Shown: positions 21,466 to 33,112 of the stretch, one piece after another
How positions within the stretch are numbered: the first letter of the stretch is position 1
Layout: each line of letters begins with the position of its first letter
Assembly (NCBI GenBank): GCA_023101885.1
Contig: JALPQD010000027.1
Location: 930,001 to 994,000, forward strand
Origin: Typhlomys cinereus
Taxonomy: Eukaryota > Chordata > Mammalia > Rodentia > Platacanthomyidae
DNA length: 64,000 bases
Direction of reading: 5' to 3'
Notes under the pieces: generated by a model
Seen by the model: the letters and a program-made list of their open reading frames with translations, nothing else
Told to the model about the DNA's origin: nothing
Databases searched by the model: none
Made by a program: the position numbers and the translations under genes

Positions 21466-23378
21466 TATTGATAGCAATGTCAATGGATACAAAGTAGAGC
21501 CCAAATGCAAAGGCAGTTGGAAAACAACCCAATGTCTTTGATGTTAGTTCTTTTGTACTTTATCATGTTGGCACCTTTTGCTTGTTTTTTACTTTCCTTC
21601 AGTGTTTGTTGAAAGCATTTGGAGTTTATATAAGGGTGATTCCTTCCCTTGCTCACACATCATGCAAAACCAGTTTGTGGATAAACATACCCATGCTTGC
21701 TAAGCCTAAACACTGTGAAGAGGTGCTAAAGATCAGGAGTCCCGCCTCCTGGCCACCAGCAGCGCCCCTCCCTCGCACCCTTGGTAACAAGCAGAATGAA
21801 GAGTCAATCCTAAGGACCTCTCACTTGTGGCAAGCACAGTTGTGTCCACGAGGTGTGTTGTGGCTGCAAGTAGTGAATCTTTGTTTTTCCTTAGATAAGG
21901 AGACACTATCTAAGATAACAGGAAGAGTCTTCAAGGCTGGTAGACTTGGGGTCTAACTATGTCAGTAGTCCCAGATGATTCCAGTCTTACCAGTCTGCCT
22001 CCAGTATCAGCTTGACGTGAGACAAGGGCCTCACTCTTGTTTACCATCACTGAGTAGAAGAGAGATACACCACCTTGGTTGGCCTACAGTCTCTTCTCTT
22101 TGTCCCTTTGTCCCCCATTCACTGTGGAGGAATAAATGGTTATCATCAATGATGGCAGGTGCTGATTGATCTGGATTATTAGCAGCTTTTCCTAGGGCCA
22201 AGGAGGAGTTTGGTTTCCCCTGTCATGGCGTTTATGAGCGGTACGTACATTTGACAAAGAAAAGGGGTGAGACAGATGCTGAGAGAGATGTAAAGGCTTG
22301 GCCCAAAGCTTCCCTTCTCCCACCCCCACCCCCTGGCAGACTGTTCCCTTAGGTGCCAGGCATGTATGTCCTGAGACAATATTTCTTCTTTGTTGACATG
22401 GTTGTAAACTACTTTAAGCAGCTAAAGTGACAGAATGAATGCGAACAAGCTAGTCTCACTTGAATTCACAACCACAAACACCATGAGCTCTCCTGGTTGC
22501 CTAGAGACCTGCACGGCCTTGAGCTGTTCTGTTGCTTTTCTCTGAGGAATCATTTTGCAGTTTCTGACAGATGTAGCGTTACAGACCTCATCTGCCCACA
22601 AGCTCCAGGCTGCAGAGACCACTGGCAGCCCTGGCTCTTTCCTTTGAGATACAAACATCTCCATGGGTGTTACCACAAGGCTTAGGGGGTTCAGAGGTCA
22701 CAGAGGATGCATCCTCAATCTCTAGTGTCCCTGTAACACTATCATGGCATCTGTGTTCTGTCTGGCTCTAGTTTAGAGCCATATCATTCTGATCTATCCC
22801 AAAGACTAAAACACATCTATGACAGTCTCCTCTCTTGAGTTAATCCAGCTGGGTCTGTCAATCACCTGACTAGGAGTCCCCTCCTCAGGAAAGCTGATCC
22901 ACAAGAAGAAAGGCCCTTAAGGAAATGGAATAATTATTTCCCTAAAGAGATCATAAATTTATTCTTCCCAGAAGCCCTTGGTGCAGACACTTGCAGATAT
23001 CCACAGAACTTCCTCCCTGAAGCACTGTTGTGCCTGCCTCCTTTTCGAGTTCTAAGCTCAAAGAGCACATTTTTTTTCTTTCCTTTCTTTTTATATTGTT
23101 TTCCAAAACCTAAGTATGGTTTTCCTTACACTTTGGGCTTCTCACTGTTTTCCTGTCTGAGACAACCCCCCCCAATTCCTTAACTACTCAGCTGCTCGAC
23201 AGCTTCCACACCTAACTCAATGGTCATGACCTTCTCTTCCCCTGCTCTGTCTACACCCCCAGGAAATTTCTATGACTTACAGTTTGCCTGCCCTGTTGTT
23301 TTTTACTTCGAATTCTAACAAAACAGTCTTATCTGAGTCTGCTTTTAAATTCCTTTGTTAATGAAATTAAAAACCCAA
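21466..23378. other. Unrecognised sequence
   Basis: About 1.9 kb without a named repeat, tandem array or convincing gene. A CTCF-like start (tggccaccagcagcgccc) at 21750-21767 loses register in the core and was not called. A T-rich run lies near 23068-23092. Confidence 0.4.
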
Positions 23379-23425
23379 AGAGAACTCCAAATTCCCTAGC
23401 AATAATCCACAGGCAAGGTCATAGC
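23379..23425 (+). repeat. Right arm of inverted duplication
   Basis: Starts agagaactccaaattccc and continues to ggcaaggtcatagc; 45 of 47 bases match the reverse complement of 21085-21131. Confidence 0.85.
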
Positions 23426-23670
23426 TGCCCCATGCCCCACACTTTAGATGTCAGTTGCCAGCCCTAGGCTGTCCTCCTTGTGCTTCTGATAGACCCACTC
23501 AGTTCATTTACTTAATACAAGGAACATCCACATTTCCTAGTTTATTGTAAAGGACACTGCAGAGGCTATGAGGGAGTACTCTGAGGAGCAAGTAGAGATG
23601 GACGTGGGATTTGTGGGTGTTTTGCCCCCATTCTTGTTCTCAGCTGCCAGGATGCTCCAGGAAGTCGGTC
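23426..23670. other. Unrecognised sequence
   Basis: Right flank of the inverted duplication. No named repeat or gene. Confidence 0.4.
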
Positions 23671-23671
23671 T

Positions 23672-23845
23672 GTGATGGTTAATGCTGACAGCTTGATAAG
23701 ACCACCTTGGGCACAAGCCATTGGCCATGCTTGTGAGAAACTGTCTATATTAGGCTTATTGAATTGGGAAGAACCACATTAATCGTGGGTGGCACCACTG
23801 AGCTGAGGTTCTGGATTGAATAAAAAGGAGAAAGCAAACAGTCCC
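23672..23845 (+). mobile_element. ERVL/MaLR-type LTR, 5' part
   Basis: Tgtgatggttaatgctgaca start, atcgtgggtggcaccac in the middle and ggattgaataaaaaggagaa. It stops before the polyadenylation signal region. Confidence 0.7.
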
Positions 23846-24019
23846 TTGGGATTCTTCATTATACAAGCAGGACTGATTGAACATGAACCATTTTTATCAA
23901 TTTAACCATTAGGTTCTTCTCCCCTCCCAGAGATTGGGAATGGGCTGAAAGCTTTAATACCCTAATCCTGAAGATACTGAGAGATTGTCAAGTGATCAGT
24001 CAACTCAGTACATCAAAAA

Positions 24020-24240
24020 ATGTTTTACTTATTTAACAGAGAGAGAGAGAAGGAGGGATGGAGGAGCTGCACATACACACACGCACGCACGCACGCACAC
24101 ACGCACGCGCACACACATGCTATGGTGTACAGTGAAAGTCAGAGGTCAACTTTCCTTCCATCATGTAGGCTTCCAAGTAATGAACTCAGATCTCTGGTTT
24201 GCACGCATATGCCTCACCCGCCGAGCTATGTCCTCAGCAG
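24020..24240 (-). mobile_element. B4/B2-type SINE
   Basis: Left tail with (GA)n and (ACGC)n-type repeats at 24040-24118, then gtcagaggtcaactttcctt, aatgaactcagatctctgg and gccgagctatgtcctcagca, an inverted tRNA-like head. Confidence 0.65.
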
Positions 24241-24515
24241 AACTCCTTACACTTGGAGATTCTCAAAATTTTAGGATTTGTGTGCCAGAAAATAAGATGA
24301 AAAATAAATGTATATTTCATAGCACATCACAAGCTCAGCTCACTGTACCTGTATGTTAAGGAAGTTCCTGTTTTAACCATAGAAAAAAAGAAACTTCAGT
24401 ATGACCAATCTACTCAGTATTGTACTGTTTCTTCAGCCTTCTGCTATAGTAAAGCATCCTCCTCTGCATACCTCATTAGTATACCTGTCAGATTGGGTAA
24501 AGTGAGATGCTGTCT
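24241..24515. other. Unrecognised sequence
   Basis: No named repeat or gene. Confidence 0.4.
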
Positions 24516-24892
24516 CTCATGGTTTGAATGTGAACCGTCCCTCCCAGGCTCAAGAGTTTGAATAAATGGTGCCCAAATGGAGGTGCTGTTTGGGAAGATT
24601 GTGGAACCTCTAAGGACATGGATACTTCTCGGAGGAAGTACATCACTGGGGGTGGGCCTTGTGGCTTGATAACCCTGCCCCATTCTTTCTCTCTTGTTCT
24701 CTCTCTCTCTCTCTGTCTCTCCTCCTGACTATAAGGTAGCAGTCAGCCTCCTGTTTTGCCTGCTGCCATGTGCCCTGCACCATGCTGTACGCCATCTCCT
24801 CTGAAACTGTAAGCCAAAACAATAAACCTTTTCTCCCTTGGATTGCTTGGGTCAGAGTATTTTATCACAGCGACAGAAGATTAACAGGAAAA
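24516..24892 (+). mobile_element. MaLR-type LTR
   Basis: Layout of a MaLR LTR: tcatggtttgaatgtgaacc, gtgctgtttgggaagattgt, gggggtgggccttgtgg, a (CT)n run, gtaagccaaaacaataaacc with the AATAAA signal, and tattttatcacagcgacaga at the end. It looks nearly complete. Confidence 0.75.
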
Positions 24893-25394
24893 CTGGCTGA
24901 TTCTAGAATCCTGGAAGAAAGACTAATTCATTTTAAACTGATTTTTTTTTTTTAAATTTGTCTTTGGATACTATGGTGGCTGCACCACTTAGAATAACAG
25001 CAGCAAATAATAACACATGATTATGTTAATTTATGACAAGGAAGTTGATTGGTGGCTCTCATGGGAGTGGTAGACAGAAGGCCTGGGGCAGGCAGTCTGA
25101 CAGCTATCTCCTCTTTTCTGTCATTACTTAGTTTGTTCAGTAAATCATCATTGTCAAGTTGTCTCCAAACCACTGGACAAATCCAGATGTGGAAAACATA
25201 GGCTGACACAGGCACAGTAGTCACTTGAGAATTTGCCGTAAGAGGGGAACCCAAGAATGTTCTAGAATTCGGGAGGAGCATCCGCCCCACAAAGATGACT
25301 CAAGGAAGATATTCCAAAAGCCACAGATAGTTGTTAGGGGAAATAGTAATAGTCTGATGGAGAAGGATTGGAAGGTGGGAATGAACAAGAAAGA
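24893..25394. other. Unrecognised sequence
   Basis: No named repeat or gene; a T run lies at 24942-24954. Confidence 0.4.
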
Positions 25395-25397
25395 ACA

Positions 25398-25553
25398 TGT
25401 TGATCATCCCCGCACTTACGAGTTAGAGGCAGGATGATGGTAAATTTGGGGCCAACTTAAACTATACAGAGGGCATCAGAATAATCCTGGCTCTAAAGAG
25501 AGACTCTGTCTCAAAAATATATAGATAAATAAGTAAATGTGTAACAACACAAA
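25398..25553 (+). repeat. B1-like unit with its own tail, copy 1
   Basis: Acttacgagttagaggcagg, ggtaaatttggggccaactt and gactctgtctcaaaaatata, then a tail ending gtgtaacaacacaaa. The tail past the B1 body also matches copy 2 at 26268-26399. Confidence 0.65.
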
Positions 25554-25557
25554 ATAG

Positions 25558-25720
25558 GACTGGTAAGATGGCTCAGTAGGTAAGGGAACTGGCTGTACAA
25601 GCCTCATGACCTGAGTTCAATTCCTGTAGTCCCTGTAAAGGTGGAAAGAGAGAACTGACTATAAAGAAAGTCATCTTTTCACATGTGCTTCACGGCACAC
25701 ATGCCCATAAACACTAAATA

Positions 25721-25767
<47 letters not shown>

Positions 25768-25795
25768 AATTAAGTGAAAATTAAAGAAGAAAAAA
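25558..25795 (+). mobile_element. B4-like SINE with long CA tail
   Basis: Ggactggtaagatggctcag, acctgagttcaattcctgta, gtggaaagagagaactgact, then (CA)n at 25723-25765. Confidence 0.8.
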
Positions 25796-26267
25796 TAACA
25801 GTGTTCAGGTTTGAGGGAGTTCAAGGATGCCAGAAGAGATCAGGGTCCTAGGACTAGAGATGGGGGAAACAGGAGTTTAGGGAGACAAGGTCAGAGCTGG
25901 AAGGCTCATTATGTAGTTCCGGCTCTGGCTGGCTTCCACTGTGGCAGCACTGTGTTGGACACACTGTCTCCTGGTCTTACCTCAGAGTACCATTATGGGG
26001 CAGGTCACTTTCCTGAGGAGGTAGACTCAGCGTGAGAAGCACTGTCTCATGTTGTTAGTTCCTAATTCTGCTCCCAATGCAACTCGGCATGTCCAATTTT
26101 GGTTCTCCTTTTTTTCTGTATTTGTGGATCTCTTTTTAGATAAGATTGGAATGTTAAAATATAAAATTGATAACTACATGGAAGGATTGGCGGCTCAAAT
26201 CCTGCATTTTTTTAAATCATGAAATAAAATATAACCACAATTTTTAAAAAGTACTGCCAGGAGGGTA
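25796..26267. other. Unrecognised sequence
   Basis: No named repeat or gene between the two B1-like copies. Confidence 0.4.
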
Positions 26268-26399
26268 TGCTGGTCATCCCGGCACTTAGCAGGTAGAGGC
26301 AGGAGGATGGTAAATTTGGAGCCAGGATGGTCCTGGCTATAAAAAGAGGCCCTGTCTTAAAAATATATGGGTAAATAAACAAATATGTAAAAACACAAA
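26268..26399 (+). repeat. B1-like unit with its own tail, copy 2
   Basis: Cccggcacttagcaggtaga, ggtaaatttggagccaggat and ccctgtcttaaaaatatatg, then gggtaaataaacaaatatg. It lacks about 27 bases found in copy 1. Confidence 0.65.
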
Positions 26400-26965
26400 T
26401 GAATATAACAAGAAATGGAAGATTCCACCTCCTTAGTATCACAGTCTTACATAATGTGGCTATAGCTGAGCTAGCCTTAGCAATTATTTACTTTTACCAG
26501 AAATTTCTCTGTGTATGCATACCTGCATATCAATACATGTATCAGTGTAATGCCTGGAGTTTTTCCTTAGAAGCATACTATACTTTATTTTCCACATGTA
26601 TTCACTCTATTCAATAGTGGTTAGTTCCAGTTTTATAGAGCCACTGACTTTATTTAACCATCTCCTGATGAGTATTAAAGTTTCACCTACCTTTTCACTA
26701 CAGCAAAGATCAGTATTGTTATCTTTCTCAGTGTATATTTATTTCCTTGTACAAGTGCTTTCTTGAGAAAATTCCTAGAAGGGGAATTTCTGAGTTAGAG
26801 AGAGAGAATGTGCTCTTTAAATTGTAACAGATATTGCCAAATCATCCATCAAAGAGACTACAGGAATTTACATTCCATTAATAATACATGATAGTTCCTA
26901 TTTCCTACATTAGTTTGATTAAAGTTTTATTTTTATAGTCTAAGTTAAAAATAGTATCTTGTTTT

Positions 26966-27608
26966 TTTGGTTTTTTATTTATATTTATTTATTTTTTCCC
27001 CAATCATACAAGCTTAATAGGTACCCTGGTCCCCTCCCTCCCTCCACCCCTCCCCAGTCCCCTTTACACCTTTCCCCTCTTTTCCCCTTCCTTTCACCTC
27101 CTTTCCTTCTCCCAGTGCTTCCCCCTTCCTCCCTCCCATTCCCTGGAGCATCCTTTTATGTCAATGCCAAACTTCCCTCTGAATCCTCCACTGTATTGAG
27201 GTATAAGGACTCAGTGGCATTGCCCAGAACCCTTTCTTGGGCTCCTTTAGTATGGGAACACTATTATGACTGTTAATCCCTTATCTCTAAGGATCCTAGT
27301 GCCTGTGATCCATGCTAGACTTTGGGGGGTCGTCGACAGGTCAGTCATTGCGCAGATGCAAAGTCCCACTATGGCTACTGTGGCCCTAACTTGTGTGAAG
27401 CATCTTGCATATTGTTGGTCCTCCCCATCTTTAGGCTCTTACAATCTTGCCGCCCCCTCTTCCACAAGTTTCCCTGAGCGTTAGGATGGGGAGAGATTTG
27501 GCTGGTCTGGTTCTAGGTGATTAATATAGGGTCTCTGGAATTCTGAATTATGGTTTGTTGTTTTCAGTTTTGCTGTTCCTGCACTGCCCTTGGCTCCATC
27601 CTGATTAA
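26966..27608 (-). mobile_element. Truncated L1, 3' UTR only
   Basis: Reverse complement of about 41760-42345 of the full L1 here: acaagcttaataggtaccct, a CT-rich polypyrimidine tract, cttacaatcttgccgcccc and tttgctgttcctgcactgcc. A perfect 11-bp duplication, tatcttgtttt, lies at 26955-26965 and 27609-27619, which marks a 5'-truncated insertion. Confidence 0.88.
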
Positions 27609-27634
27609 TATCTTGTTTTAAGTTGCATTTCTTT

Positions 27635-27657
27635 TTAAACGTTTTTCAATTAGTTTA

Positions 27658-27704
<47 letters not shown>

Positions 27705-27931
27705 ACATAGTGTGTCCCTGTGGAAGACCAAGGGTGACTTTGGAAATCATCCTGAATTGTTTCTACCTTCTTTTTGATTTCTGTTGGCATATCCCAGGCT
27801 CTATCTTCCAGAGCAGAAGATGCAGGCCACCACCATTTCTGCCTGGCATTTTTACGTGGGATGTGTGATCCGAACTCAGACTCTTCTGCTTATGAGGCAG
27901 AGTTTTAACCTCTGAACCATCTCTCCTGATC
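27635..27931 (-). mobile_element. Old B2-type SINE with (GT)n tail
   Basis: (GT)n at 27659-27702, cctgtggaagaccaagggtg, tgggatgtgtgatccgaact and ttttaacctctgaaccat. It is flanked by tttaagttgcatttcttt and tttaagttatatttcttt, an 18-bp duplication with two mismatches. Confidence 0.82.
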
Positions 27932-28164
27932 TTTAAGTTATATTTCTTTGATTATTTAAAGTCCTGAAAACATTTGATACTTTTTTTTTTCTTCAGCTGT
28001 CTTATACTTTGCCTGTTTTTCTGTTGGTTGGTTAATATTCAGATCTGGTTGTTAAAAAAAATTACCTGCTCCTAGTTATATTAATTGCAAACTTTTTCTA
28101 TACTGTGGTCTATCTCTAGACTTTGTGCTAATTTTTGCCTTGCAAAAATTTTGATTTTTTTTTT

Positions 28165-28275
28165 TCCTTTTTGAGACAGTGTCTCACCATGTAGCCCAAG
28201 CTAGTCTGTCACTCACAGTCTTTCTGCCTCAGCCTTCTAGGATCTGAAGAACCACCATGGTCCACTGTAACTGGC
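28165..28275 (-). mobile_element. B1 SINE
   Basis: Gagacagtgtctcaccatgt, agcccaagctagtctgtcac and ctgcctcagccttctaggat, the inverted B1 order. Confidence 0.8.
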
Positions 28276-28299
28276 TCAAAAATTTGGATTTTTTTTAAA

Positions 28300-28655
28300 G
28301 ATATTTTTTCTTTTTCCATTTTCATATGTGTGTGGGGAGGGCTTCATATATGTGTCAATGTGTGTTCAAATGTGAGTACAGGGACACATTCAAGTATGTA
28401 TGCAGAGAATCATCTTCTACTACTGTATTCTGCCTTATTTTTTTGAGGCTGAGTCTAATCAAAGCCAGAGCTCACTAATAGGGCTAGTCTTGCTAGCCAA
28501 TTTTCTCTGGGATACATAGTCTCTGTTTTTGAAGGCTGAAATTACAGGCGGGCCAACATGCTCACCCAGCATTTCATGTGGGTTGTGGAGATCTAATCCA
28601 GGTTCTCTTGCTTACACGCCAAGGGCTTTAACCACTGAGTCATTGCCCCAGTCCA
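28300..28655 (-). mobile_element. B4-like SINE
   Basis: Contains atgtgtgtggggagggcttc, gaagatctaatcc-like B-box complement near 28588 and tttaaccactgagtcattgc at the inverted head. It is diverged and may be a composite. Confidence 0.55.
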
Positions 28656-30526
28656 AAAGTGTTAGGTTTATATGAGTAAATGTTCCAATCTGGTCTAGTA
28701 TGTCTTCTCACTCTCTCCAGTTCAAATCATAAGACAGACAAGATGATTTTGGGGTTTTACATCTTCCTAGGGTTCATTCGAGTATAAAAGGTAGCGTGTT
28801 TCAGCATGTTTTCTTTCCCCCAATGACTTGCTTTTCCCATTTCCAAACTGTTCTTTGCAGGTTAGGTGTGCTTAAGTGTACTTAGGCCGACTTCTGGGGT
28901 CTCTGCTTTCCATCAACAGCTTTCCTAGATCCTGTAATTTCTCTGTCATGCCACTCTGCTTTTCCTGTAATGAATAAAATTAGTTTCCCCTCTATACTTT
29001 GGTTATAGCTGTGCTGGCTAGCTTTGTGTCTTTATTACTCTGTATATGCTTTAAATAATTTTGTCTGTTTCCAAAAAAACCCGAGTGGTATTTTGATTAG
29101 ATTAACAATGGCTTCAGGGAGAATGAGCTGTCCTTCCACTTATTTGCATCTTCTTTCATGTTCCTGCATTCATCAGGACAGGACAGTTTACTCTGCAAGA
29201 ATAATTACACCCCTAAAACTCAGTAGGTTATCTCAACAGAATTTCATTTCTCCTCTAGACCAGCTCCAAGGAGGAAGAAGATGCACAATCAGGTAATGTG
29301 ATCTTCCAGCTCTGCTTGGGCAACAGAGGTCTCTGAGGATAGCGGAAGGGTTAGTACTCAGTAATTATCCAGTGCTCCCTGCAATTTCCAGATACCTCTT
29401 CTCCTCTCCCCTCCCTTGCTCCATGTATTCAATTGGTTAGGTGAAGCCCTAAGACTCATCTAGACTAATGGCTTTGAACAGAACTGACGAGTGCCTTCCC
29501 CAATTCCACCCCCCCACCTGCCCCGGGGTCAAAGTTTAGAAAAGCAAGTATCAATTTCCTCTGTGAGATGACAGAATCAAAGACAGATACTTTAGGCAGA
29601 TGAATCAGTTTACTACAGGGCAGCTGCCCTGGACACTCACCTGGGTCACATTAGACCTGCTGTGAGTGCGAGGAACAGCCTTACTGTGCCAAGCTCACGG
29701 AGGCCGAGGCTGTGCAGCTACTGCAGTGGAAAAAACTTCTCTTGACTGATAAAAATCATCACCAAATGTAGTAAGCTGCTGCATAGAAAAAAAGAACTAA
29801 CTTAGCAGATGGAAAGAAGACAAAATGCTTGATAGAGGCTTTATAATTACCTTGACCTTATAGCTCAGGAAAAGAGGTTGGAAAACTGAATCCTAGTGCT
29901 GATGTCTGTAGTTACTACTAGTTGTGTTTAGCAAAGTAAAGAGTAAGAGGAGGAGGAGGTTGATGAAGAAAGGAAGGGGGAGGAAGAGAGGAAGAAACAA
30001 AGGGCTAAATCCTTACAGAATTTAAATATAAGGTATCCCTTGCAGAAAACTCTAAATGTGCTTATTTGCCCATGGAGATAATGGAAAACAGAGATGATCC
30101 TAATGGTTTGGTAACTGTGAGGAAAACTGACCTTGTGGAAAAGTCCACGCGTCATCCTTAATTCAGCATGCGTCCTAAGCTAGAACTGCTGTATAGTTCA
30201 ATACTTACTTCAGGCCTGATCAGGGAAGGGCACTGGTCTCGAAAGACTTCACAAAGAGAACTGGCCACACCTGGAGGAATGGACTCCAAAGTCTCCTGGG
30301 TCCCCTCGTCCCCTGTGTCAGAGTCTCTTGAATCAGTGTAGGGCAGCCATTCTACACCTAACCAACCAGGAACTGAGATGTTTATCTGTCTTGGGATGAT
30401 AAGAACTAGAGACATGGAATGACCATGCTTCACGCATCAGGTTTGCTGAAAATTCTGCACCCATAAAAGGTCTTTTCTGTAAAGAAAGAAAAATGGCCGC
30501 TTACAGAGAAAAGATGGTGCTGAAAT
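28656..30526. other. Unrecognised sequence
   Basis: About 1.9 kb without a named repeat. A more GC-balanced patch lies at 29600-29740 and a purine-rich tract at about 29930-30000. No convincing coding frame. Confidence 0.4.
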
Positions 30527-30985
30527 TTGCCTGCATGTTGCTGATACATTCGCAACCGAAGAGGTTATAGGAACAAAGTTGTTTTTTCTATCTTATGATT
30601 TTTTAGGATTCTCTACTACAGTTTTTGGTCCAACTTGGCAGGACAGTTCATACCAACACCAGGTGCCAAGGGAACTCACTGGTCACACCATATCCACAAG
30701 GATTGCTAAGATAGGGACAAACCTCATTTGCCAAACTACAAGTCTACCAAAGTACGCTGAAGAACGTCAACTTACTGAACCTGCTCCCTCCATCTTATCC
30801 TCCTGCCCAGCTAATGATCCCACCCACCACATGACCTGGGTCTTCTCAAATCTATTAGATGCTCTCCTACAGGGCTGCTTAGGGCTTGTCTTTATCTTAT
30901 CAGTTCTTCACAGATGTACCCAGCAGCGCTCAGACCTCAACTGTTAAGCTGACACCTGTGTATTTATCTAGCACACCTGGGAAGG
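30527..30985 (-). mobile_element. ERVL-type LTR, near full length
   Basis: Minus-strand order: tgcatgttgctgatacattc, tccaacttggcaggacagtt, taccaacaccaggtgccaag, atcttatcctcctgcccagc, acccaccacatgacctgggt, and actgttaagctgacacctgt at the inverted 5' end. Confidence 0.8.
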
Positions 30986-32046
30986 CATATTTAGAACAGA
31001 AAGCTGAAAGTGTGTCCGGGAGCTTCCTACCTCCCTGGCTCCCCCTTCTCCTTGGCTCCCCTTCTCCCTGGCTCCCCCTGATTAGAGTTCCTTTGAGCAC
31101 CATTGCATTCACTGCAAAGCATCTCCAGGACAGCCCGCCTCTGCTTTCCTGGCCGGGGGGGGGGGGGGGGGAGGTCAGCAACTCTGTGCCCTGGGGTTTC
31201 TTAGCATCCTAAGTTTTACTGTGATTACTAGGAAAGAAACAGCTGCAAAACTGGCTCGTGTTTTTAATGTCCTGTGACGCTAAACGAACTTAAGGATGGC
31301 CTCTTTAAGAACACCCTTGAGAACGACAGTAATAATGTTAAAATCAAACTTGGTGATTCCCATTTCCATCATCTCATTATCAAGCTTAGAAAGAGGAAAC
31401 TCTATCCTTTAATGGCTTTATCAATTCACTCTCCTTCCTCTGCAAGGTTTATTTCCTCCTATCCTTGTTCTTCTTGCACTTGCAATATCCTTCCGCCCCC
31501 CCCCCAAAATTCCTCATGCTAAACTAGTGAACTTCCTGTTGCATGGAGTACACAACGTGCTGATGACATCTCTGTCCTACCAGAAAGTCATGCTAGGTGC
31601 TGTGCCCTGCTTTCCATTTGTGCCAGTGCCCAGTAGAATGTCCTGTGGCAATGGGACTGTCCTGTATCCCTCTCTCTCGATGTAGAGCTAATGGCTTCAG
31701 CGCAGGGACAGCTGGGGTAAAGAGAAGTTGCTGAGTCTAGCTGTGAGGGGGAACAGAGGCAGGGAGACAATCACACAGAGCTGGAGGTCAAGCACTTAGG
31801 GAAACACAGAAGGCAGGAATGTCATATTGCCATGTGCTATGCAATATCCTGTATCTGAGCTGCTTGTCGGCCTTAGGTCTTGGGTTGATTGGCTGTAAAT
31901 CTGGTTCTGGGCTCCCTGCTCACCTCCATGTTGGAGGTCTAGTCACCTCTTTCTAGGGATAGATCTCTGATCCGTCATTCTCTTTCTTGATGGGCTTCTT
32001 CAGTTTGCTACTGCTCCAGCAGTCAACTTTAAAAACAAATATCCAA
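30986..32046. other. Unrecognised sequence with a G run
   Basis: A run of about 18 G residues lies at 31155-31172, and ctccccttctccctggctcc-type short repeats at 31035-31080. No gene recognised. Confidence 0.45.
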
Positions 32047-32260
32047 GGGCTGACAAGATGGCTCATCAGGCAAGACTGACAACTTGTGTGTGACCCCCAG
32101 AATCCATCCGCACAGTGGGAGGAGAGCTGACTCCCAAAGATTGTCTTTTGACTTTCACGTGAGTGCTGTGGTATGTGTACACTTGCATGATGTGTGTGTA
32201 CACAGACACACACACTACAAACAGACACACGAAATAAACAAACAAATGCTAAAGAAAAAT
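32047..32260 (+). mobile_element. B4-like SINE
   Basis: Agggctgacaagatggctca, gaccccc-type B box region, gtgggaggagagctgactcc, and a CA-rich tail before aaataaacaaacaaatgc. Confidence 0.7.
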
Positions 32261-32493
32261 AGAAGCAAATGTGTGAAGATCTGGGTGTCTGAGGTATATT
32301 CAGCCTACTTAATATGGAAGTCTTTGCCTCCAGAATACTAAGTCAAAAAATAATCTTTTCATTAACTTCTATTCTCTACTGTTATTCGAAGTCCAAAGCT
32401 GTTTTTCACTCTTGATCCTTACTTTGCACCTATTCTTCCATGTCTTTGTGCCTAGTACTATAAAATTTCTTTAAATTTTTAAAGTATGTATTG

Positions 32494-32499
<6 letters not shown>
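32261..32499. other. Unrecognised sequence
   Basis: No named repeat or gene. Confidence 0.4.
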
Positions 32500-32525
<26 letters not shown>

Positions 32526-32672
32526 AAATACATGCATGACATGGAGAACAGGTGGAGGCCTGAGGAGGTCAGAGGGCAACTTTCAAAAGTCAGCTCTCTC
32601 CTTCCACCCAGTGGACTTCCAGGGATCTAACTCAAGCTCTCCAGATTTGCTGAACTAATACCTTACCCACTG
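32500..32672 (-). mobile_element. B4/B2-type SINE 1 of a run of three
   Basis: (GA)n tail at 32504-32525, ggaggcctgaggaggtcaga, ccagggatctaactcaagct and cttacccactgagct at the inverted head. Confidence 0.72.
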
Positions 32673-32687
32673 AGCTTTTTTTTTTAA

Positions 32688-32862
32688 GCATATTTTTAAT
32701 TTATTTGATAGAAGGAGAGAGAACAACACATTTGCAAGTGTTGTTCAGAAGACAACAGCTTTTGAAAGTTGGTTCTCTCCTTCTACCATGTGGGATCAAA
32801 CTCAGGTCTGCAAGTTTGTCCTGGGGTGCTTTTACTTGCTAAGCCATCTTGCTGGTCCCATG
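32688..32862 (-). mobile_element. B4/B2-type SINE 2 of a run of three
   Basis: Agaaggagagagaacaacac, gtgggatcaaactcaggtct and ttgctaagccatcttgctgg. Confidence 0.72.
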
Positions 32863-32869
32863 AAATTTC

Positions 32870-33112
32870 TTTTCTTTTTTTTTAATTTTTGTGTGTGCAT
32901 GTCTCTGTATGTGTCTGGGTGTATCAAAAAGCGCTGTGAGAATTAAGATAGACTTCAGGAATTATCCTGGATTGCTTCTATGTTCTGTTTGCTTTGCTCT
33001 GGAGTCTCCCAGACTCTGCCTTCCAGGATCAGAAGTGCAAATCTGGCATTTTTCATGTGGGATCTGGGATCCAAACTCAGAACAGAGGCTTAATTTCTGA
33101 GTCATCTCCCAT
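32870..33112 (-). mobile_element. B2-type SINE 3 of a run of three
   Basis: T-rich and GT-rich tail, atgtgggatctgggatccaa, actcagaacagaggcttaat and tgagtcatctccc at the inverted head. Confidence 0.75.

Larger units (their letters stand above)
26480..28150 (-). mobile_element. Ancient L1 (L1M-type) ORF2 remnant hosting later insertions
   Basis: On the minus strand this resembles the 3' end of ORF2 of old mammalian L1: gaaaattcctagaaggggaa, aacagatattgccaaatcat, caaagagactacaggaattt. The same element seems to resume beyond 27950 (gcctgtttttctgttggttg). A younger L1 (26966-27608) and a SINE (about 27635-27931) sit inside it. No reading frame survives. Confidence 0.6.

Noticed and set aside
21750..21767. 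CTCF-like string tggccaccagcagcgccc
   Set aside because: The first ten bases fit but the G-rich core is broken, so the match is below what I would call.
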